Shown piece by piece: positions 1 through 7,553 of a stretch of 64,000 bases of DNA. The stretch is taken from NCBI GenBank assembly GCA_040752025.1, contig JBFMFR010000002.1, positions 221,098 through 285,097 on the forward strand, read 5' to 3'. Both the position numbers and the translations under genes were made by a program. This DNA is from JBFMFR01 sp040752025. GTDB lineage: Bacteria > Chloroflexota > Anaerolineae > Anaerolineales > UBA4823. The notes under the pieces are model-generated. The model saw nothing but the letters and a program-made list of their open reading frames with translations, ran no database searches and was not told the DNA's origin. Positions within the stretch are counted from its first letter, which is position 1. Each line of letters opens with the position of its first letter.

Positions 1-479
1 TCCGTGCCCAACATGGTGCGCGCCGGCAGGAAAGGCACACCCATCGACGTGGCTTTCAGCCGCCAGGTCAGCGCTGAGTTGCTCCATTCCGTCACGCGCT
101 TTATGCGCCCGCTCTCTACTTCACGACGCAGGACATTGCTCACCCCGTGTACTTCCAGGCCTATGTAAGTCAGATCCAGTGCATCCACCAGTCCGGCGGC
201 CAGCCATAGGTCCAGCTCCAGCACCCCCTGGCCTGAAACGCGCAGATTCTTGGGCCTTTGGCGCACCACCTCGCGCGCCAGCGACATCGGCGCTCGTACC
301 GAACCGTACAATTCGGTGCCGATATAGCATCCATCGGTAACGAAGCGGGCGACGGCCTCCTGCTCGCTCATCAGCTTATCCACCATCTCGCGCTTCTTCT
401 GTGTGCGGTTCCACTGGCGGAATGCTTCGATATCCGGGGGTTGGATCAATTCCCCAATCCCTTCGTCCAGTACATTCAT
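1..479 (-). CDS. CoA-transferase family I, alpha subunit (partial, C-terminus outside window)
   Basis: The reverse strand from position 479 encodes 159 residues without a stop and runs off the window edge. The start is an ATG at 479 with a GGAGGAG ribosome-binding site that overlaps the stop of the upstream dehydrogenase gene. The segment PFLPARTMLGT and the pattern of a conserved body after a short helical N-terminus fit the alpha subunit of GctA/AtoD/IpdA-type CoA-transferases, which move CoA between acyl groups or, in the IpdAB branch, hydrolyse a ring. The beta subunit would be expected further left, outside the window. It is the last visible gene of the operon that begins at 3569. Substrate is not predictable from this fragment. 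Confidence 0.8.
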   Translation of the reverse strand, partial: MNVLDEGIGELIQPPDIEAFRQWNRTQKKREMVDKLMSEQEAVARFVTDGCYIGTELYGSVRAPMSLAREVVRQRPKNLRVSGQGVLELDLWLAAGLVDALDLTYIGLEVHGVSNVLRREVESGRIKRVTEWSNSALTWRLKATSMGVPFLPARTMLGT

Positions 480-482
480 AGA

Positions 483-1625
483 CTACTCCTCCAGGATTCG
501 TCGGGCGATCACCATGCGGTTGATCTCGCTGGTGCCTTCGCCGATGCTCATCATGCGCTGGTCACGGTAGATGCGTTCCAGCGGGAACTCGCTGCTGTAG
601 CCATATCCGCCGTGGATTTGCAAAGCTTCATAAGCCACGTGCTCTGAAACTTGCGAAGCAAATAACTTGGCCATCGAAGCCAGGCGAGTATAAGCCTTGC
701 CGCGTTCTTTGGCCCAGGCTGCCTGGTAGACCAGCAGCCGCGCCGCCTCGATCTGGGTAGCCGCATCTGCCAGCTTGAATCGGATGGCCTGGTGTTCCGC
801 CAGGGGCTTACCGAAGGTGCGGCGTACTTTTACGTAAGCCAGCGCTTCTTCGAAAGCGGCTTGTGCCAGTCCTACTGCCAGCGCCCCTACCGCGATGCGC
901 CCGCTATCCAGGGTCTGTAAAGTGTAGTACAACCCCTGTCCCGCCTCGCCCAGCAGATTGTCGAGTGGCACGCGCACGGCGTTGAACGACAGGATGTGCG
1001 CTGGTGAGCCGTGTGTGCCCATCTTCCTCTCCGGCGGGGCGATTTGCAGCCCGGGGCGATCGGTTTCAACTAGCAGCAGGCTGAAGCCGTGCGAGCCGGC
1101 CTGGCGGTCAGTTTTGACCAACGTAACGATGACTGGCGCCAGGCTGGCGTTGGTGATCCAGGCTTTGCTGCCGTTGATCACCCATTCATTTCCTTCCCGC
1201 TCTGCATGGGTTTGAGTGCTCATCAAGTCCGAGCCGGCATCCGGTTCGGTCAGGGCCAGGCTGCCCAAGACTGCCCCATTGGTTAACTGCGGCAAGAAGC
1301 GTGCTTTTTGCGCTTCAGACCCCCAGCGTACGATTGGCATGCAGCACAACTCGTTGTGCGCCTCCACGCTCAGGCCGGTTGAGCCGCACGCCCGCCCCAT
1401 CTCCTCCATGGCGATGGCCACACAAATGCTGTCGAAGTCCGCTCCGCCGTATTGCTCTGGCACTTGCAGACCCAATAAGCCCATCTCTGGCATGCGGGCC
1501 AGTGCAGCCATGCGCAGTTGCCCGGTTTCATCGACTTCTGCGGCATACGGCTTGAGTTCTCGTTCGCAAAAGGAGCGCACCGCCTGTTGAAACAGGCGTT
1601 GTTCTTCGGACAAGGAAAAATCCAT
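483..1625 (-). CDS. acyl-CoA dehydrogenase
   Basis: FAD-dependent dehydrogenase of 380 residues, normal length for the short/medium-chain family, which introduces a 2,3 double bond into an acyl-CoA and passes electrons to an electron transfer flavoprotein. Visible family marks are the start DFSLSEEQ, the FAD-binding stretch ALTEPDAGSD, the arginine-containing segment RRTFGKPL, the QIHGGYGY loop and, near residue 363, the catalytic-base glutamate in GEGTSEI. The start ATG follows GGAGAAATAAGTA, so the ribosome-binding site overlaps the end of the OB-fold gene. Only 3 bases separate it from each neighbour, so it is translated in one operon with the thiolase-fold and DUF35 genes upstream and the CoA-transferase downstream. 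Substrate unknown. Confidence 0.93.
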   Translation of the reverse strand: MDFSLSEEQRLFQQAVRSFCERELKPYAAEVDETGQLRMAALARMPEMGLLGLQVPEQYGGADFDSICVAIAMEEMGRACGSTGLSVEAHNELCCMPIVRWGSEAQKARFLPQLTNGAVLGSLALTEPDAGSDLMSTQTHAEREGNEWVINGSKAWITNASLAPVIVTLVKTDRQAGSHGFSLLLVETDRPGLQIAPPERKMGTHGSPAHILSFNAVRVPLDNLLGEAGQGLYYTLQTLDSGRIAVGALAVGLAQAAFEEALAYVKVRRTFGKPLAEHQAIRFKLADAATQIEAARLLVYQAAWAKERGKAYTRLASMAKLFASQVSEHVAYEALQIHGGYGYSSEFPLERIYRDQRMMSIGEGTSEINRMVIARRILEE

Positions 1626-1628
1626 TAC

Positions 1629-2192
1629 TTATTTCTCCTGTATCGGAACGAAATACACATCTGTGGGCTTGAATTTGCTGTTGCGCAGGTATTGAGACTT
1701 GACTTTCATGCCGATCCAGTCCAGTGAAGCCTGTTGCGGGTCCACGCCCATCAGACGGCTCAGGAACAGCGTATTGGTTCCTTCGAATTCGACCAGGATA
1801 AGCACGAAAGGCGTCTGAGGCAGGAATTCCTCGGATCCGAAATGGCAAACAGTGAAGGCATGCACAACGCCCTCGTCTGGCATCTGCACCCAGTCGGTCT
1901 CATCGCCGGTGTACATATCGTGGCCGCGCGGCGTGGCGTAGGTATAGCCTGTCTGCACGTCGCGCCGCCCCAGGAGCGCTCGGTTCGCCAGGCCGGCAAA
2001 GAAAGGCGACTCTTGCCCATAGGAGTGAATGTAGTTGATTTGATAGGGTTGTTTGACGATGATCGGGCTCATTTCCTTGAGCGCCTTTAGCGCCTCAGGG
2101 GTGAGTGACTTGGGGAAAGGTACGTTGAACAGGATTTGCCCATCGTCGCTTTCTTCCATTTTGCGAGACAATTTGTCGGCGGTGTCAGACAT
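1629..2192 (-). CDS. DUF35-type OB-fold protein, acyl-CoA-associated, without zinc-ribbon cysteines
   Basis: A 187-residue protein with an N-terminal helical extension (about residues 1-60) followed by an OB-fold core ending in FVLILVEFEGTNTLFLSRL and VYFVPIQ. Proteins of this family sit next to thiolase-fold enzymes and bind the acyl-CoA partner or stabilise it, as in ChsH2-Ltp2. The usual rubredoxin-like zinc ribbon carries four cysteines in two CxxC pairs; here the matching stretch (about residues 70-95) has none, and the only cysteine is in TVCHFG. So the zinc site appears to be lost. The gene lies 3 bases from both neighbours in the same operon. Role in a complex with the thiolase-fold protein is inferred from context. 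Confidence 0.75.
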   Translation of the reverse strand: MSDTADKLSRKMEESDDGQILFNVPFPKSLTPEALKALKEMSPIIVKQPYQINYIHSYGQESPFFAGLANRALLGRRDVQTGYTYATPRGHDMYTGDETDWVQMPDEGVVHAFTVCHFGSEEFLPQTPFVLILVEFEGTNTLFLSRLMGVDPQQASLDWIGMKVKSQYLRNSKFKPTDVYFVPIQEK

Positions 2193-2195
2193 GGC

Positions 2196-3569
2196 TTATT
2201 GCTCCTTTCCCAGAATTGAAACGGTCACGTATGTGCCAGTGCCAGCGTGGCTGTGGATCGAGCCGCGCATCGGGCGTCCAGGCGGAGGCTTGATTTGCAG
2301 TCGATCATCGTTGAAATGCTTGCCAATCGTGCCTTGCAACTGCCATAGAGCAAAAACCGCTTGCATCAACCCCGTAGCCCCCACTGGGTGTCCGCAAGCG
2401 ATCAGCCCGCCCGAAGGATTGACCGGGCAAATTGGCTGCTCCGGTAGAGCCAGGCCGTAATCGATGCCTGGCACAAAAGCCTTGCCGCTGGCAGCAAATG
2501 CCCCGCCCTCCCCGTAGCGGCACAGCCCCATATCTTCGTAGGTTTGGATCTCGGAAGATGTGTAGGCATCATGCAATTCGACGAAATCCAATTCGCGCAG
2601 GGGATCGTGGATGCCGGCGTTGGCGTACGCCTGTCGGCTGGCCATACGCCCGGCGCGGAAGGAGTGCACCCCTGGGTAGCGGAAGCCGTGATCCCACAGC
2701 TCTTTATAGTAGTGGCGTGTGTTATCGTTGTCGCGCTCATTCGGCAAGGCATTCTTCTCCATAAAGGCCTGATAGGATTGGTGTGGGCGGTCGGCCATGC
2801 GCATGGCGTCCGTGCCGCACCCGATGCCCTCCACGATCACGCCTGGCAGGCGTTTACCGCTGGCCTTTTCGATCTTTTCCAGTCCTTCCTCGGAGCACAG
2901 AATTACCGCCGCGGCGCCATCGCTCATCACGCAGATATCCAGGCGTGTCAGCGGCCAGGCCACCATGGGTGCGTTGCGCACATCTTGAATAGTATAGCGA
3001 TTGCGCTTTTGTGCGTAAGGGTTGTAGTAGGCGTTGATATGGTTCTTTACGGACACATGTGCCAATTGTTCGACCGTCGTGCCAAATTCTTTCATGTGGC
3101 GCGTGACCATCATGGCATAATAGCCCGAATAGAAACCGCCCACCGGGTAATCGAAGCTGACGTCCGAAGCCAGGGCGATGAACTCGTTGCCCTTCCAGGT
3201 ATTGACGTGGCTCATGGTTTCGAAGCCATAGGCCACGCAAATATCCATATGCCCGCTGGCGATGTTTTTCCAGGCTTCCTGGAAACATAATCCTCCGGTT
3301 GCGCCACCGCCCTCCACGCGGTGTGAGGGTTTGGGGCACAAGCCCAGGTAATCCTGCGCCATAATCCCGCTCATCAACTGGCGTTGGAAGTGGTCAGAGA
3401 AATATGAGGCCACCGAGCCATCCACCATCTCGGTGAATTGAGGGAAAGTCAGGTCCAGGTCACGGATGGCGTAATCGTACGCCTCTTTGACGATGGCCTG
3501 GAACGTTTTGTCGGGGCGGGCCTTGGCAAATTTGGACACGCCGCCTGAAACCACGTAAACCTTTCGCAT
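2196..3569 (-). CDS. thiolase-fold acyl-CoA enzyme (SCP2-thiolase type) lacking the nucleophilic cysteine
   Basis: A 457-residue thiolase-superfamily protein. The start ATG at 3569 (MRKVYVVSGG) has a good AGAAAGGAGAG site; the open frame continues upstream but that part is not thiolase-like. The C-terminal half has SCP2-thiolase hallmarks: ELHDAYTSSEI, YEDMGLCRYGEGG and the histidine motif GGLIACGHPVGATG. At the place where thiolases have their acyl-accepting cysteine (CASG/CSTG), this protein reads VEGGGATGG, so the cysteine is replaced by glycine. Thiolase-fold aldolases such as Ltp2, which work with a DUF35 partner, also do without that cysteine. With a DUF35 gene directly downstream, a retro-aldolase or other non-thiolytic role is possible; a true thiolase is less likely. 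First gene of the operon. Confidence 0.85.
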   Translation of the reverse strand: MRKVYVVSGGVSKFAKARPDKTFQAIVKEAYDYAIRDLDLTFPQFTEMVDGSVASYFSDHFQRQLMSGIMAQDYLGLCPKPSHRVEGGGATGGLCFQEAWKNIASGHMDICVAYGFETMSHVNTWKGNEFIALASDVSFDYPVGGFYSGYYAMMVTRHMKEFGTTVEQLAHVSVKNHINAYYNPYAQKRNRYTIQDVRNAPMVAWPLTRLDICVMSDGAAAVILCSEEGLEKIEKASGKRLPGVIVEGIGCGTDAMRMADRPHQSYQAFMEKNALPNERDNDNTRHYYKELWDHGFRYPGVHSFRAGRMASRQAYANAGIHDPLRELDFVELHDAYTSSEIQTYEDMGLCRYGEGGAFAASGKAFVPGIDYGLALPEQPICPVNPSGGLIACGHPVGATGLMQAVFALWQLQGTIGKHFNDDRLQIKPPPGRPMRGSIHSHAGTGTYVTVSILGKEQ

Positions 3570-3876
3570 ACATCTCTCCTTTCTGAACCTGAAGAAAACC
3601 TGAAGAAAAAGGGAAACACCCGGCCCCATCCGAACTCGCTCCGGGGACTGTTCCCGCAGAACATGTTTTCGGCAAGACCGGGTGCGTGATGAATGCGATG
3701 AAACTGCCGTGGCGTCTCGCCGACGCTGAGGCACCGCCCCGCCCCTGGTCAGCGGGCAAGGCTTTTCAATTTTATCGCCGAAACCATAAATCCCGGCTTT
3801 ACGGTATGTGAAATATCTACAACAAACGCACTGTTGAAGGGTTATCGGAGCTTACAGTCAGAGGAGCAAATAAATA
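3570..3876. other. 307-base intergenic region, leader of the thiolase operon, with a 5S-like fragment
   Basis: No convincing gene here. Read on the minus strand it is the leader of the acyl-CoA operon: a 7-base stem (CCGGGTG at 3678-3684 with CACCCGG at 3617-3623) encloses about 54 bases and is followed on the minus strand by a T-rich run, which looks like a possible attenuator about 40 bases before the start codon. On the plus strand 3611-3638 closely resembles the helix III/loop B part of 5S rRNA, but the sequence on either side does not continue as 5S. No clear -35/-10 pair was found. Confidence 0.4.
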
Positions 3877-4908
3877 CTACTGAACCGTCATGGTCAGCAA
3901 GGATTGCTTTTCAATCAGGATATTCCTGGCTCTCTGAAGCATCAGGTTCACATCCGTTGCACCGCTGTTGATCAGCAACTGGCGCAGGCCGGTATCGCGT
4001 AGCAGGCTCTCCCATTCATTATAGCCCATTGTTTGCAAATACTGATCGATCGCTTTGGCATCCTCGCTACCAATTATTTGGCTGATGGTCTGGCGAATAG
4101 CAAAATGGCAGGCCATTGAAGTTACCGGGGAATCTTGTATCATAGCAGTGCTCAACGCGGTGATCATGAGTTGCGGGCGCTGCTGGGGCTGGGCTTTCGG
4201 TACAACCCGTGGAGCACGATTGAGCCATTTGCGGTATGGTTCTGGCATCACCCAGGCCAGGAACTGCGGCACAATTGCGAAGATCAAGGTAAGACCAGTC
4301 AGGCTGTTGGCAACGTTGAAACCCAATAGGGGTGCAGCCAACAAAATCAAACTGCCAGTGACCATGGCGATGCTGTAGCCAATCACCAGCCGGTAGCGTC
4401 CCTTGATCCAATTCTCAATGTCCTGTGAGACAGAAACTTGGGCATAACTTTGCCATCCAGCCCACAGGTGCCAACTCCAGGGGAAAAACTTGGCCACCCC
4501 CACCATCATCGTCATGCCTAGTTGGAAGAAGGTTCGTTGGTCTGCATCGTTAGTAGGGTTGAGATTTTGCAAGTTAAACCATACCACCCCGACTGCTGCC
4601 AGTATGGTAAGGGTAGCATAAATCCAACGCGGGCTAGAACGACCCTGATAAAAAGTGGCGTGCGTGAAAAACAAGATACAGATCGCTGAAAGAGTCTCTC
4701 CAATGATGGCGATGAACACATTCCAGCCTCGCAGGCCAGGCATTTGCCCGATGACCACCCAAGCCAAGATATAGAAAACGGCAGCAATACTGAAGGCAGC
4801 CGCCAACCACCCCAGGTTGTCCATGCGATCGCGCCGGGCTACCTGGATCAGGCGCAAACCAGCGGATAATTGAAGCACCGACAAGATTAATACAATAACG
4901 ATTTGCAT
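3877..4908 (-). CDS. polytopic membrane protein of unknown function
   Basis: A 343-residue protein with about seven hydrophobic segments in the first 240 residues (starting with IVIVLILSVLQLSAGLRLI), then a soluble, charged C-terminal domain of about 100 residues rich in helices (IRQTISQIIGSEDAKAIDQY, LRDTGLRQLLINSG). The topology of membrane sensor plus cytosolic tail is reminiscent of signalling proteins but no kinase, receiver or nucleotide-binding motif is visible. I do not recognise the family. It stands alone, facing away from pdxS across a 200-base divergent intergenic region, and its stop lies 307 bases from the thiolase operon. Confidence 0.65.
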   Translation of the reverse strand: MQIVIVLILSVLQLSAGLRLIQVARRDRMDNLGWLAAAFSIAAVFYILAWVVIGQMPGLRGWNVFIAIIGETLSAICILFFTHATFYQGRSSPRWIYATLTILAAVGVVWFNLQNLNPTNDADQRTFFQLGMTMMVGVAKFFPWSWHLWAGWQSYAQVSVSQDIENWIKGRYRLVIGYSIAMVTGSLILLAAPLLGFNVANSLTGLTLIFAIVPQFLAWVMPEPYRKWLNRAPRVVPKAQPQQRPQLMITALSTAMIQDSPVTSMACHFAIRQTISQIIGSEDAKAIDQYLQTMGYNEWESLLRDTGLRQLLINSGATDVNLMLQRARNILIEKQSLLTMTVQ

Positions 4909-4980
4909 AGTTCCCTGCCTGTTTGATAACAGTTGGCTATTGAGTGAAAAGGATTATAACATAAATGACCACAACCCGGA

Positions 4981-5009
4981 TTGTCATGCACCCTGGCGCA
5001 TGGTAGAAT
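4981..5009 (+). promoter_or_regulatory. sigma-70-type promoter of pdxS-pdxT
   Basis: TTGTCA at 4981-4986 and TAGAAT at 5004-5009 are separated by exactly 17 bases. Transcription would start near 5016, directly before the hairpin at 5018-5056, leaving a leader of about 93 bases ahead of the pdxS start codon. Confidence 0.6.
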
Positions 5010-5017
5010 GATTAATA

Positions 5018-5056
5018 GAAATGCTTTTGCCGCCCAACCAAGCGGGCGGGCATTTC
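5018..5056 (+). promoter_or_regulatory. 5' leader hairpin of pdxS-pdxT
   Basis: GAAATGC (5018-5024) pairs with GCATTTC (5050-5056) and, just inside it, CCGCCC (5030-5035) pairs with GGGCGG (5044-5049), giving a 13-base-pair stem interrupted by a one-sided TTTTG bulge, with an 8-base loop. It would begin within a few bases of the predicted transcript start. A T-rich stretch follows but there is no clean U-tract, so an mRNA-stabilising or regulatory leader is more likely than a terminator. Confidence 0.5.
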
Positions 5057-5108
5057 TTTGCCTTGCGAGGTGAAAATCTGGTCTGGAAAGACCGTGGAGG
5101 AAGACAAA

Positions 5109-5996
5109 ATGGAGCAAGAAGTTGGAACTTTTACTGTAAAGAAGGGCCTGGCTCAGATGCTTAAGGGTGGGGTGATCATGGATGTAGTCACTGCCGAGCA
5201 TGCCCGCATTGCCGAGGATGCGGGCGCGGTGGCGGTGATGGCGTTAGAGCGCGTCCCGGCCGATATCCGCGCCCACGGGGGCGTGGCGCGCATGAGCGAC
5301 CCTGAGCTCATCCTGCAGATCATGGATGCCGTGTCGATCCCGGTGATGGCTAAGTGCCGCATTGGGCATTTCGTGGAGGCGCAAATCCTGGAAGCGATTG
5401 GCGTAGACTATATCGACGAGTCCGAGGTTCTGACCCCGGCGGATGAGAGCCACCACATCAACAAGCACATCTTCAAAGTGCCCTTCGTGTGCGGCTGCCG
5501 CAATCTGGGCGAGGCGCTGCGACGCGTAGGCGAGGGGGCGGCGATGATCCGCACCAAGGGCGAAGCCGGCACAGGTGACGTGATAGAAGCTGTGCGCCAC
5601 GCGCGCAGTGTGCTGGGTGAAATCCGCCGCCTGGAGAATATGCCTGAAGAGGAAGTGATGGCCTTCGCCAAGGAAATTGGCGCGCCTTACGAGATGGTGA
5701 TGGAAACGCGCCGCCTGGGTCGCATGCCGGTGGTCAACTTTGCCGCGGGCGGCGTGGCGACTCCCGCCGATGCAGCCTTGATGATGCAGTTGGGTGTGGA
5801 TGGCGTCTTTGTCGGTTCGGGCATCTTCAAGTCTGGCGACCCGGCGCGCCGCGCTGCGGCCATCGTCAAGGCAGTCACGCACTTCAACGATGCCTATATC
5901 CTGGCAGAGGTCAGCCGCAACCTGGGTGAGCCGATGGTTGGCCGTCAGGTGACTTCGATCCCCGAGTCTGAACTTATCGCCGGGCGTGGATGGTAA
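5109..5996 (+). CDS. pdxS: pyridoxal 5'-phosphate synthase, lyase subunit PdxS
   Basis: PdxS condenses ribose 5-phosphate, glyceraldehyde 3-phosphate and ammonia to pyridoxal phosphate; it forms a dodecamer that receives ammonia from PdxT. The 295-residue protein has the typical N-terminus (GTFTVKKGLAQMLKGGVIMD), the AHGGVARMSDP loop, the lysine-containing MAKCRIGHFVEAQ strand, TKGEAGTGD, and the phosphate-binding end VDGVFVGSGIFKSGDP. The ATG at 5109 was chosen because of its GGAGGAAGAC site; a longer frame from 5058 would include the leader. The gene is 10 bases upstream of pdxT and is driven by the promoter at 4981-5009. Confidence 0.98.
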   Translation: MEQEVGTFTVKKGLAQMLKGGVIMDVVTAEHARIAEDAGAVAVMALERVPADIRAHGGVARMSDPELILQIMDAVSIPVMAKCRIGHFVEAQILEAIGVDYIDESEVLTPADESHHINKHIFKVPFVCGCRNLGEALRRVGEGAAMIRTKGEAGTGDVIEAVRHARSVLGEIRRLENMPEEEVMAFAKEIGAPYEMVMETRRLGRMPVVNFAAGGVATPADAALMMQLGVDGVFVGSGIFKSGDPARRAAAIVKAVTHFNDAYILAEVSRNLGEPMVGRQVTSIPESELIAGRGW

Positions 5997-6006
5997 TAGT
6001 TATAGC

Positions 6007-6594
6007 ATGAAGATCGGTGTACTGGCGCTTCAAGGAGATTTTGCCGAACATGTTGCTGCACTGCTGCGCATCGGCGCCCAACCCAGCGAAGTGCGCCTGC
6101 CCGAGCACCTGGAAAACCTGGATGGTTTGATCATCCCGGGCGGCGAATCGACTACCATCGGTAAGCTGGCGGTGGCCTATAACTTGTTGGAGCCGCTCCA
6201 GCGTTTCGGGCAGCGCAAGGCCATCTGGGGCACTTGCGCTGGGGCGATCTTCCTGGCCAAGGAAGCTCACCGCCCGCAGCCGCTGTTGGGATTGATGGAT
6301 ATCCACGTGGAACGCAATGCCTTTGGCCGGCAGGTGGCCAGTTTCGAGGCAGACCTGGATGTGCCTGCCTTGAAGCAGGTCCAGCCGGATGGCGGCCTGT
6401 ACCACGCCATTTTCATCCGTGCCCCGCTGATCGAGTCGGTCTCGGGTGATGCCCAGGCCCTGGCGCAACTGGAAGATGGCAGGATCGTGGCGGCCCAGCA
6501 AGGACGCTTGTTGGCTACTTCCTTTCATCCGGAGCTAACCCTGGATGATCGTTTCCATCGCTATTTCGTGGCGCTCGCAGGCAACTCTGGATAG
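6007..6594 (+). CDS. pdxT: pyridoxal 5'-phosphate synthase, glutaminase subunit PdxT
   Basis: Class I glutamine amidotransferase that supplies ammonia to PdxS. The 195-residue protein carries the full triad: the nucleophile cysteine in WGTCAGAIFLA near residue 78, and histidine and glutamate in TSFHPEL near residues 170-172. The oxyanion-loop motif GGESTTIGKL is present. The ATG at 6007 (MKIGVLALQGDF) fits the family start; an in-frame ATG at 5986 would overlap the end of pdxS and adds residues not seen in the family. No strong ribosome-binding site precedes it, so translation is probably coupled to pdxS. Confidence 0.97.
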   Translation: MKIGVLALQGDFAEHVAALLRIGAQPSEVRLPEHLENLDGLIIPGGESTTIGKLAVAYNLLEPLQRFGQRKAIWGTCAGAIFLAKEAHRPQPLLGLMDIHVERNAFGRQVASFEADLDVPALKQVQPDGGLYHAIFIRAPLIESVSGDAQALAQLEDGRIVAAQQGRLLATSFHPELTLDDRFHRYFVALAGNSG

Positions 6595-6609
6595 CAGGTG
6601 CGAACCGGT

Positions 6610-7548
6610 ATGACTGTGCGGACCTTCGACTGGCGTGATCTGGCGGCCTTGCTCCGCTATCGCCAGAGTGGTGTCTTTCTGGATAGCGCTCTGGTGCTGA
6701 CGCGCGGCGCTTTGCTGGTACCCGGGGCCCTGCTCTCGTATCTGGCGCCTGCTATGGGTGTGGTCACCTGCGTGGCGAATGAGAGCGACTCGGGTAGCGA
6801 GACGCTGATCGGACAGTACATCCACCCTTCCGGGTCGCAGTTCGCCCACCTGACTTTCCTGGCCCCCGAGCAAGGGCTGGAATCGCTGGCAGTCACGCGT
6901 TTACTCGAATATCTGTCACAGTCGGCCGGTGAACGGGGAGCGCTGCGCCTGCTGGCAGATGTGGATGAGCACAGCCAGGCGTTCGAGGCGCTGCGTCAAA
7001 CCAGCTTCGCCATCTTTGCCCGGCAGCGTATCTGGCAACTGTCGCCGCAGCCAGGCGCAGTGATCCACAACAACCCCTGGCGGGTGGCGAATGGCCAGGA
7101 TGCATTGGCAATCCGGCTGCTGTACAATAACCTGGTGCCAGGCTTGGTGCAGCAAGTAGAACCTTTCGAATCTCAGCACCCGCGCGGCCTGATGTATTAT
7201 CAAGATGGCGAACTACAGGCCTATGTGGATCTGCGTTACGGTCGCTGTGGCATTTGGGCTCAACCTTTCTTCCACCCCGAGGTGGAAGATGTCCCCGCCC
7301 GGCTGGCTGATCTTTATCAGATAATTCCCGATCGTTTTGCCCGCCCGCTGTATTTCTGCGTGCGTTCTTACCAGGCCTGGCTGGAGCCGGCGATTGAGGA
7401 ATTAGGTGCGGAAGCGGGTCCCCGCCAGGCTGTCATGGTCAGGACTTTGACCGTGCAGCATAAAGCGCTACGCCCGCTGACCTTGCCCGCCCTGGAAGGC
7501 GGTCAACCGGAAATTTCCGCACCGATCGCACGTTCGGAGAGTAAATAA
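6610..7548 (+). CDS. GNAT-like acetyltransferase-fold protein, function unknown
   Basis: A 312-residue protein. The middle part (about residues 80-140), with LTFLAPEQG, RLLADVDEHSQAFEALRQTSFA and RQRIW, has the look of a GNAT acyl-CoA-binding core, and the C-terminal half may be a second, degenerate GNAT repeat. The substrate cannot be read from the sequence. The start is given as the ATG at 6610, which has AGGTG nine bases upstream; a GTG at 6598 is in frame and possible. It lies 15 bases after pdxT and 5 bases before the R3H ATPase gene, so it is probably cotranscribed with both. Confidence 0.7.
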   Translation: MTVRTFDWRDLAALLRYRQSGVFLDSALVLTRGALLVPGALLSYLAPAMGVVTCVANESDSGSETLIGQYIHPSGSQFAHLTFLAPEQGLESLAVTRLLEYLSQSAGERGALRLLADVDEHSQAFEALRQTSFAIFARQRIWQLSPQPGAVIHNNPWRVANGQDALAIRLLYNNLVPGLVQQVEPFESQHPRGLMYYQDGELQAYVDLRYGRCGIWAQPFFHPEVEDVPARLADLYQIIPDRFARPLYFCVRSYQAWLEPAIEELGAEAGPRQAVMVRTLTVQHKALRPLTLPALEGGQPEISAPIARSESK

Positions 7549-7553
7549 AAGAA

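Noticed and set aside
3611..3638. A complete 5S rRNA gene
   Set aside because: Only about 28 bases match; the remainder of the gene and its helices are missing on both sides.
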